Positions 1 to 7,300 of a DNA stretch of 21,311 bases are shown here, in pieces. The position numbers and the translations under genes are program-made. The DNA is from DAOVIY01 sp964441595. Lineage in GTDB: Bacteria > Patescibacteriota > Minisyncoccia > UBA6257. The notes under the pieces were generated by a model. The model did not search any database. It was given only the letters and a program-made list of their open reading frames with translations, and was not told where the DNA came from. Numbering within the stretch: position 1 is the stretch's first letter; each line of letters opens with the position of its first letter. The stretch lies in contig CAYTXM010000006.1 in assembly GCA_964441595.1 (NCBI GenBank), forward strand, positions 1 to 21,311, in the 5' to 3' direction.

Positions 1-410
1 CCTTCTTCACAAAGATAAGACATTTCTCCATATTCTTGGATATCAACTTCATAAGCTATATTTTTCGTCCATCTTTCAATTTTTTTTACCTCCCCTCTAT
101 CCTCTGGAAAATAAGCTTGAAAATTAACCAGTTCTGATTGATCACCAATATTAGTCACGCTAAAATAAACATCGGCTTGAGTTAAACCAATATAAGTTGC
201 CTTATCGGTTTTGATTATTAAATTTTCATTCGGTAATATCTCCGCATCGTCATAGTCAAAAGAAATAGTTCTTTTTCCTATAGTTAGAGGTGCAACCTGT
301 AACTTGTACTGATCTGCTGATATCTTTGGTGGAAATAAATAAAAAAAGACTAGACTAAAAAAAAATAAAGTAACGGCTAAACTCTTTATTAGTTTATGAT
401 TAAATATCAC
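1..410 (-). CDS. Exported/surface protein, N-terminal part (runs off left edge)
   Basis: An open frame of 136 codons begins with GTG at 410 and stays open to the window edge, so the C terminus is missing. The in-frame codon TAA at 420-422 bars a longer start, and the ATG at 412 is in another frame and stops at once. The product starts with MIFNHKLIKSLAVT, then a hydrophobic segment (about residues 9-28), then a likely cleavage region near ISADQ. This is a signal peptide or N-terminal anchor. The mature part (KLQVAPLTIGKRTISFDYDD, then a VYFSVTNIGDQSELV stretch) reads like a beta-sandwich of the Ig/CARDB type. No ribosome-binding site is visible, but a strong promoter lies at 436-464. It follows the dockerin gene on the same strand and probably belongs to the same surface locus, transcribed separately. 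The specific function is unknown. Confidence 0.75.
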   Translation of the reverse strand, partial: MIFNHKLIKSLAVTLFFFSLVFFYLFPPKISADQYKLQVAPLTIGKRTISFDYDDAEILPNENLIIKTDKATYIGLTQADVYFSVTNIGDQSELVNFQAYFPEDRGEVKKIERWTKNIAYEVDIQEYGEMSYLCEE

Positions 411-435
411 ATTCAGAAGTTAAAAATATAATTTT

Positions 436-464
436 ATTATACACCCGTGAGATATTTATGTAAA
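436..464 (-). promoter_or_regulatory. Sigma70-type promoter for the left-edge exported protein
   Basis: On the minus strand TTTACA (459-464) is followed after exactly 17 bp by a perfect TATAAT (436-441). Transcription would start near 428-430, leaving a leader of about 19 nt before the GTG at 410. It lies downstream of a terminator-like hairpin (510-531), so the left-edge gene is probably its own transcription unit. Confidence 0.7.
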
Positions 465-476
465 CGATTCTTAATA

Positions 477-509
477 CATCTTTTCCCCCATCTCATGGGG
501 TACCAGATG
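477..509. repeat. GC-rich interrupted dyad upstream of a promoter
   Basis: A two-part inverted repeat: outer arms CATCT (477-481) and AGATG (505-509), inner arms CCCCAT (486-491) and ATGGGG (495-500) around a CTC loop. It stands out in an AT-rich spacer, 13 bp upstream of the -35 box at 459-464. No U-run follows on either strand, so it is not a normal terminator. An operator, a mobile repeat or an RNA hairpin are all possible. Confidence 0.45.
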
Positions 510-531
510 AAAAAACAAACTCAAAAAGTTT
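510..531 (-). terminator. Probable terminator of the dockerin gene
   Basis: On the minus strand AAACT (527-531) pairs with AGTTT (517-521) across a short T-rich loop; a G and a run of six T (510-515) follow. The stem is only 5 bp and AT-rich, so strength is uncertain. It lies about 20 bp past the stop of the dockerin gene and its GAGTTTGTTTTT part matches the tRNA-Lys terminator at 10473-10503. Confidence 0.5.
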
Positions 532-552
532 ATAATATAAAAAATATAAATA

Positions 553-1491
553 TTATCCAGTCCAATAATAAGCCATAATGCTAAAATCAACTAAATCTAC
601 TTTTCCATCGCCATTTAATTTCTCTATTTCAAGTGATTTAAATGAATCACTCAAGATTCTATTATACCAATAAGCGGCAATGGAAAAATCTACTAAATTA
701 ACCCGACAATCAACATTTAAATCAGCTTTAGGGCATTTTTCAGTTGTTTTTAAAACTGTTTTTGTTCCTACCTTAAAACCTACTGTTTTTGACAAAGAAC
801 TAATTTCTTCTTCTAAGGTTACTCTTGACTTTGCCAAATGATCTCCCATATCCACTTCTACAGTATCTAAATTATAAAGATAAGCACCTATTTTATCTGT
901 TTTTGTTTTGCCATAAATTTCTTCGTCGGAATTAATGATAATTGTAATATCAGAGTCAGGTATTGATTGACCGAATATTTTTATCACCTCCCCTTTTTTT
1001 ACTTCTGATTTATCAACATCAATGGTTGGAGAAATAAAAATACCAGTAACTTTAATGATAACGCCGTCAGACAAAGTTAGAGGAAAAGTTAAAAGGGAAG
1101 ATCTATTATCTTTATTGTCTTCACTATAAACTGAGAAAATATAACTGCCAGCTGTAACATTTGTTAAAGTTATTTCAAAATTAGCATCAGCTCCACTAAC
1201 TGTTTTAGCTACTATCTGTGCATCCTTTAATAAAGTAACTTTACTTTCAGGATAAGCACGGCCTGTAAATATGACTTGGCCAGTCTGAGTTGGAATTCCT
1301 CCCCCGCCGCCACCTCCTCCACCACCAAGAATGGTAGTAGTTGTAGTAGTTGTAACAACTTCCACTTTAACGGAGGTGGATATTTGAATTGCTTGAGTTT
1401 CTATCCCAAATAAAAAAGTGGAACTAAAAATTAGCCCAAAAAGGATTGGAAATATTACCAGAATCACTAACTTTTTTGAAAATACAGGCAT
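553..1491 (-). CDS. Secreted protein with Ig-like domains and C-terminal dockerin type I
   Basis: This 312-residue protein has a hydrophobic signal peptide (about 7-30), a Thr run (47-53), a run of ten Gly (56-65), two beta-sandwich segments (about 70-150 and 150-245) and a dockerin at 253-312. The first begins GQVIFTGRAYPESKVTLL, like carboxypeptidase-regulatory or Ig folds. The first dockerin repeat has a full calcium set (D257, N259, D261, N265, D268). The second has N293, D295, D299 and D302, but Lys291 sits where the first Asp is expected. C253 and C262 could form a disulfide. Dockerins normally bind cohesins; none is visible in this window. The gene follows the 312-aa anchored protein by 9 bp, so they are probably co-transcribed. 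The binding partner is unknown; the architecture is common in CPR surface proteins. Confidence 0.88.
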   Translation of the reverse strand: MPVFSKKLVILVIFPILFGLIFSSTFLFGIETQAIQISTSVKVEVVTTTTTTTILGGGGGGGGGGIPTQTGQVIFTGRAYPESKVTLLKDAQIVAKTVSGADANFEITLTNVTAGSYIFSVYSEDNKDNRSSLLTFPLTLSDGVIIKVTGIFISPTIDVDKSEVKKGEVIKIFGQSIPDSDITIIINSDEEIYGKTKTDKIGAYLYNLDTVEVDMGDHLAKSRVTLEEEISSLSKTVGFKVGTKTVLKTTEKCPKADLNVDCRVNLVDFSIAAYWYNRILSDSFKSLEIEKLNGDGKVDLVDFSIMAYYWTG

Positions 1492-1500
1492 ATCATACTA

Positions 1501-2439
1501 TTAATGTTTTTTCTTTAAAGATTCTAATGCCTGTCGAATTCCAAACCCAATCGCGAACAAAATAAGCAAACTGCCAAAAATAATTATTAATTTGTCTTTC
1601 ATGTTTAAATCAAAAATCGTTGCTCTTTCATAATCAGTAATGCTCCCTTTTGACAAAATACTTAAATGAATTTTTCCCTGGCTAATAATTTCATCTTTTT
1701 TGAAAATTTTATATTGTGCATAATAACTCCCGGCTTTTAATTTGGTTTTCAGCTCAGCAATAACCCAGTCTATTTCAAATGGATTTATTTTATTCATTTT
1801 AGTGGTTTCAATTGTTTCTAGAAGTTCTTCTTCTTGTTCATCATAAATGTTGAAAAGCACTTTGTTTGGGGCAGCTTTTATATTTCCAAGATTCTCAATT
1901 TGCATTGAGAATTTTATTATTCCCGGGAAATAAAACATCCATCGCTTATCCCCTTCTTCCAAATCAGAGGCTTTTACTGATCTGACCTTAAAATCAAAAA
2001 TTTCTTTCTGGACATTTAAGTTAACGTCAATCTGGCCTCCTAAAAGAATTGATATTGTTCCTTCTTCTGGCGGTTTTACTGGCGCGGTTTTTATCCTAAT
2101 AATCCCTGTATATCTTCCAAATTTAGTATCTTTTGGAACATTAACACTAAAAATAATTGGAACTTGTTGAGCTCCTTTGGGCATAATAAACTCTTTTCCT
2201 TTATCAACTGATATCCAATCATTAGCTCCGGGAACATTAATTATTATTTCTACATTCCAATCCTCAATCGGATCTCCCCTGACTAAAGTAATTTTCTTTT
2301 CATAATGCAATCCTTGGCTAAGATTTTCATTTTTGATATAAGGAGGGGAAATACCAAAACCAGCCTGAACAATATTAATCAAACTAAAACTAAATAATAA
2401 ACAAGTAGTTAAAAATAAAATTCTACTCTTAAAAGCCAT
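1501..2439 (-). CDS. Membrane-anchored extracellular beta-sandwich protein (DUF916/WxL-like)
   Basis: Signal peptide at residues 1-26 (cleavage near VQAGF). The mature start FGISPPYIKNENLSQG and the stretch VPKDTKFGRYTGIIRI (about 100-117) resemble the DUF916/WxL-associated peptidoglycan-binding proteins and similar CPR families. A second beta domain (about 165-265) precedes one transmembrane helix (about 283-303) and a basic tail ending KKKH. That gives a type I topology: bulk outside, short tail inside. It lies 9 bp upstream of the dockerin gene and 51 bp downstream of the 576-aa protein, all one direction. It could serve as a surface scaffold or adhesin; that role is inferred from topology and neighbours only. 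No ribosome-binding site is visible. Confidence 0.8.
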   Translation of the reverse strand: MAFKSRILFLTTCLLFSFSLINIVQAGFGISPPYIKNENLSQGLHYEKKITLVRGDPIEDWNVEIIINVPGANDWISVDKGKEFIMPKGAQQVPIIFSVNVPKDTKFGRYTGIIRIKTAPVKPPEEGTISILLGGQIDVNLNVQKEIFDFKVRSVKASDLEEGDKRWMFYFPGIIKFSMQIENLGNIKAAPNKVLFNIYDEQEEELLETIETTKMNKINPFEIDWVIAELKTKLKAGSYYAQYKIFKKDEIISQGKIHLSILSKGSITDYERATIFDLNMKDKLIIIFGSLLILFAIGFGIRQALESLKKKH

Positions 2440-2490
2440 TGATTTTACTTATTTATCTAAAATAATATCCTTCGTCATCATGCAAAAATA

Positions 2491-4221
2491 TTATGCTCCA
2501 TAAGTCTCATTATCAACTTTACCTTCAATAGTATTTGCACCAGTATAAGTGTCTACGCCCTGGCCTACAGGTACACGTAAATACCAATAAGTATTTGCCG
2601 TAGATGGCGAACCAGTAGTCGTAGTTTTAGCACAGTCAAGTTCAGATTCAGTTGGTGTTCCGCTTAAAGGAGTTCCGCTTGCCCAACCTAATCCCTGTGA
2701 TAAATTATAAACCTGTTGGACAATGGCAATATCATCTGAATCTGCACAAGTTGGATAATCATTACATAATTGGCTTCCAGAAAGATTTTCATCTAATCCT
2801 ACATTACCAGTAGCTTCAACAGTAGCAGTTTGTTCTGAACTATCATTATCAGGAGCTACTGTTCCGTAAGCAATAGTAGCGGTATTTAAATCATAAGCCA
2901 TAAATTTATCCATTTCATTGCTGCCAGTTGTAGAATCTATTAAGCCTGTATTTGCAGCATCATCGTCAGTTGCTTGAGCAGTGGCTACCCAGTTATAAGC
3001 TGCTTTGGGTGTGCTGGCAACTGTTGGGTCAGCATGATATTCCAAAGGAAATGTACATGCCCAACCAACACTAGTATCTGTATTATCAGTGCAAGCATCA
3101 ACTGTTGAGGAAGCAGCGCAAACAGGATTCCAAGAAGCAGAAGCATCAGGATAACAATCATTAGCATCATACTCGCCGCTCTCATCGCAAGCAGCTTGAG
3201 TTTTTTCTGACATTCTTAAATTAATAAAAGCTGAAGAAATTTCATCTCCAGATGAAATATTTTTACAGCTATTAGCGTCATTTACTATAAAAGTAACTGT
3301 AAATCCTGTAGTTTCTGCTTGTTCAGTATTTAATTCCAAATTACCGCTTGCATCTGTGTCCAACAAAGAGATTGATGTATTTGTAATTGAAGGGGTGCTA
3401 TTACTTACTGTTGGTGAAGAATCAGTTCCTTCAGCTGTATCTACAGAGACAAAACCATGGCTATCAACTACATAACCATAAGCTTCGTAATCGCCATCTG
3501 GTCTCGGAGTTGTAGTGCCGCAAGTTGGATTGCTGGATTTCCCAGTATCAGAACACCAAGTATCACCTCCACAGGCAGAACCGGTAAAGCTGGCCGTTTT
3601 GCAAACATATAAGCTTATCGTATCTTGCGATGTGTCGCTATCTGGATCAGAAGCAGTAGTTGTCCAGGTAATTGTCGTGGCAGGTGCTTTTGGTCCGTCA
3701 TCAATAAAAACAGTAAATGCTGGACTATGATTTACTTTAAATGGAGGACCAGAAGCATCTGTTTTATGGTCTTCTCCAGAACAAGCTGTTGCATCACACG
3801 CATAACCATACCAATCATTTGATTCAGTATCCCCTACAAGCGCAGTATAAGCACAAGTATTCTCTGTATTTGAACTTACTGCGCTAGCGCTATTACAGAT
3901 TACAGTACCAGTACAAGTCACCCCTGTTGTGCCAGCACTTGCACATATTAAAAGCTTCCAATCATCACCATTATCATCAGTTGCTGTTCCCTTAAAAGTC
4001 ACATCACTACCAACATTTGTTGGAGTAGTTCCATCTGAAGCCGCATCTTCATGAGGCTCATAACCACTATTAAAAGTTGGCGTAGTATTCCCAACATTCA
4101 CCGAAGTAGTTGCGTCATCAGCTTCAACTTTTGAACTCATGAAACTAAAAGTTAAAACTGTCGTAAGAATTAAACTAAAAATTAGAAACCAGGGAATAGA
4201 TTTTTTAACAACTTTCGACAT
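2491..4221 (-). CDS. Cys-containing secreted mosaic protein, paralogue of the giant exoprotein C terminus
   Basis: 576 residues with a basic-hydrophobic signal peptide (1-34, ending KVEADD) and then an Asp/Thr/Ser-rich extracellular region with many Cys, suggesting disulfides. Repeating segments of the type S-P-(T/A)-x-T-x-x-I-D and T-A-(T/S)-D-(D/P)-x-(G/S)-D look like Ig/cadherin-type modules. From about residue 278 to the end it parallels the C-terminal ~260 residues of the 1921-aa protein: a Cys-rich block, then YHADPT (there FHADPT), a W-x-A-x-x-x-A-T-D block, APDN/DPDN, and near the end YWYLRVPVG...YTGANT (there YWKLKVPTG...YTGSNT). No enzymatic motif is seen. It lies downstream of the giant gene, separated by 157 bp of AT-rich spacer with a GC-rich hairpin. 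The function is unknown, probably surface layer or adhesion. Confidence 0.8.
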   Translation of the reverse strand: MSKVVKKSIPWFLIFSLILTTVLTFSFMSSKVEADDATTSVNVGNTTPTFNSGYEPHEDAASDGTTPTNVGSDVTFKGTATDDNGDDWKLLICASAGTTGVTCTGTVICNSASAVSSNTENTCAYTALVGDTESNDWYGYACDATACSGEDHKTDASGPPFKVNHSPAFTVFIDDGPKAPATTITWTTTASDPDSDTSQDTISLYVCKTASFTGSACGGDTWCSDTGKSSNPTCGTTTPRPDGDYEAYGYVVDSHGFVSVDTAEGTDSSPTVSNSTPSITNTSISLLDTDASGNLELNTEQAETTGFTVTFIVNDANSCKNISSGDEISSAFINLRMSEKTQAACDESGEYDANDCYPDASASWNPVCAASSTVDACTDNTDTSVGWACTFPLEYHADPTVASTPKAAYNWVATAQATDDDAANTGLIDSTTGSNEMDKFMAYDLNTATIAYGTVAPDNDSSEQTATVEATGNVGLDENLSGSQLCNDYPTCADSDDIAIVQQVYNLSQGLGWASGTPLSGTPTESELDCAKTTTTGSPSTANTYWYLRVPVGQGVDTYTGANTIEGKVDNETYGA

Positions 4222-4229
4222 ATTTTTAA

Positions 4230-4264
4230 TTTTATTTTTATATTTTATTTTTATATTTTATTTT
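4230..4264. repeat. AT-rich 13-bp tandem repeat
   Basis: The unit TTTTATTTTTATA occurs at 4230-4242 and 4243-4255, with a partial third copy at 4256-4264. It lies just upstream of the ATG of the 576-aa protein, so it forms an A-rich leader on that mRNA. It may only be slippage-prone low complexity. Confidence 0.6.
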
Positions 4265-4280
4265 CTATTAATATACCGTT

Positions 4281-4303
4281 GTCAGCTCGCGGCTGAGCTC
4301 GAC
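4281..4303. repeat. GC-rich hairpin in an AT-rich spacer
   Basis: GTCAGCTC (4281-4288) faces GAGCT-C-GAC (4295-4303): a stem of eight pairs with one bulged C around a GCGGCT loop. The surrounding 150 bp are nearly pure A/T. On the plus strand a T-rich stretch follows, but no plus-strand gene ends here. On the minus strand, the direction of the flanking genes, no U-run follows. It may be a dispersed palindrome or an mRNA processing or attenuation hairpin between the giant gene and its paralogue. Confidence 0.5.
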
Positions 4304-4378
4304 TATTTTTAATTTTATTATTATATAATATTATATCATAAATAAAAAAAAGAAAGCAAGCATAAATTCATAAAATAA

Positions 4379-7300
4379 TTATGGACAAGAGCTTTCACTT
4401 GCTGCATCAAAAGTATTACTACCAGTATATGGTCCCCCTGCCGATTTTCCAGTCGGTACTTTTAATTTCCAATAAACATTTTCAGTTGCATTGGTCGGAC
4501 TTTGAGTCGGTTTACCACTAGATAATTCATGACAAGTAGCTGTTCCTGTTAAAGCTGCTCCTTCAGTTTCCCAATTAAATCCAGAACTGACACTATATTT
4601 TTGCTGACCAACTAAAATAGTATTTCCACTCCAAGTCATATTAGTGCCAGATAATTTAACATCAATTGCCGCATTGCCAGTAGTCTGGACTTCAATTGTT
4701 TTTACAGAACTTACATTGTCAGGATCAACCGTACTATAATCAATGCTACCTAAATCTATGTTCAAAGCACTTAAAGTATTTACATCAGGCGCGTCGGTCG
4801 GACTATAATCTGAACCAGTCAAACTTCCATCAGTTGCTTCAATCCAAGCTCTCCAATATTCAGCGCTCTCATCAGTTGGATCAGCGTGAAATTGCATATT
4901 AATTGTGCAAGTATAAACTGCATCTGTTCCCACACAAGAAGTTTCACTACAAGAAGCAACACTATAGCAATCATTATTATCAGGAGTACAATCTTTTCCA
5001 TTAGTAACACCAGAACGATAAATTTTTGCCGTGACATTAGTAATAGTATTACATCCCTGTGGATCAGAAATATCAGCTATAGCCGAAACAGATTTAGTTG
5101 TATTTTCAATTAAATCAATTGCGGCTTGACCATTTAACTGAATATTATCTACGTCTGGTGTTTGGCTAGTTACTGTTGTCAATTTTGGATAATTAGTATA
5201 TTGAATTACTGAATCATCTGAAGTAACCATTCTAAAACAATAATCCGTAGAACCAGAGGCTCCATTATTTTCAACTACCCAATCCCATTCTCCCCGAGAA
5301 CCTTTTGCAATCATAGTAGGATTACTTACTGAATTATTTTCTTCTTCATAAGATTCTAAAATATTATTTTGAGAATTAAGTAAGGATGCGGTAATCGTAT
5401 CTCCATCAGAAGGTGTCGTATTATCAATATTGCCTCGCCAAATAGTTGAAGAAGCTGCTTGTCCTACGTCATACCAAGTACTAGTACTAATTGCAGAACA
5501 AATAGAACCCTCTCCATATTGAAGTTTAAAAGACTGGCTGGAAGTAGCTAAATCTTGTAGTCCTACTTGAACAGCTATTCGAATTCTAAAAATATCATTA
5601 TCTGCCACATTAGTAATTAAAGTATTCTCAGCCGCTAAAGGTGAACCTGGCTGAACTGAATCGGCATTTTCATAAAAACGATAAGTTGTTTGATCTAAGG
5701 CTATAGACCCAGATGTTAAATCTCCCGCTTCTACCGCCAGCCAGGCTACTGGGTTGGAATTGTGGCTATCACAGGTATCAGGACCATCTAGCTCGCAAAA
5801 ACGGATATTGGCGGAGGTTGTGGTCACACTATCGGCTTCTGATATTTCTGCTCGCTGATTACCACTAACACCGTTCATTTTAGTAATTACAACCGGCACC
5901 GAGCTGAAACTAGGACTGAATGTTCCCGTGCTAGTCCATGTCTCGCCGCCTCCATGTGTTTCACTTCCAGAATCAGCTAGTTCGTCAAATGGTATATTTC
6001 CTGGTTCAATTGCTACCCAACCAACTGTCTCACTAGGATGACTGTCATTACAGTCATCTGTTGCATTTTGTTCACAAATTCCTGCGCTAAAATCTCCAAT
6101 ATTTGTTACTGTTACTCTAGCTTCAACTGGAGCCGTTCCGTTAACCGTCTGAACCGAAGCAAACACAACTGGTGCCGAGGAAAAAGACTCATTATAATTT
6201 ACTGTTTGCACTCCTAGCTCATCGCCACCTGTGTCAATACCACCACTAATAGAAAAAGTGCCCGCCTCAATTCCATCAACTATATCGGCAGTGGCAGCAT
6301 CAATAACCAAATAACCCACAGTTTCCGAAGCATGCGTGGCACACCCTGAAGCACTCTGCCCATCAGATTCACATACTCTCATATCAGCTTGAGTTGTTGT
6401 TATATTTCGCGCCTCAAATACAAGCACGTTATTACCTATTCTGGTATTTGTGGTTCCTACAACAACAGGCGCGCTATTATAAGTATTATTAAAAGTTATA
6501 GTGCTCCAACCTCCATCAGTAAGAGAGCTAAAAGTATCAGCTTCGCCAATTACAGTCGAAGTTTTCACTGAACTAATTGTAACTTCCGGATAAACTGAAT
6601 AGTTATTTAAATTAGAATCGGCAGTAGTGTCATAAAGCCGAAAACAATAAGTTGCAGCAGTAACTGCATCATCTGTAGCTTTAAAACTATATTCCACTTC
6701 AGTATAATAACTGGCTGATAAAGGTCCTATTGAACCAGTAGTATCAGCCGTATCTCTGCCTTCACCAGAGGTATAGGTATAACCTTCTGAATTTGTCAAA
6801 AGATATGATGAGGTTGTTTCTCCGTCAGGATCAATATTGGTGGTATTTATCATATCAAACTCATCAGAAGCATCGGCAACGCCAGTCCAACTAGTAATAT
6901 CAGCACAAGATGACTGGTCGGTTTTATCCCCCCATTGTAATTCATAGGTTCTGGCTGCTGATTCTATTTGAGCGCCAGTGTTAGCTGACTCAATTCTCAA
7001 TCTGTAAGTGGTATTTCTCGTAATATCGCCAATACTATTTAAATCTTCAACAGCGAGCCAACCACCACCGGTATTTAAATCAGTCGTGTCATCCCGCCAG
7101 CGAAAGTGAAGTTGTGAAGTAAAGGGACCTATAGGTGTAATACCGGAAAGATCAATAACCCCATATCGGTATGTGCCTGTGTTGCCTGTCCTATGTGTCC
7201 ACTCGGCAACATTGGTTGTGCTCGTCAAGTAGGCGGTGGTAGCTCCTCTGGCATAAGCAGTGCCAGTCCCGTCAGTTAAGACATACCACTCTAAAGCGCT

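Noticed and set aside
1300..1345. GC-rich run of GGN-complement codons (poly-Gly)
   Set aside because: It encodes the Gly10 linker of the dockerin protein, so it is no separate element.
2985..3185. Minus-strand alternate-frame hydrophobic ORF inside the 576-aa gene
   Set aside because: It is a frame shadow of an Ala/Ser/Asp-rich coding stretch, with no start signals of its own.
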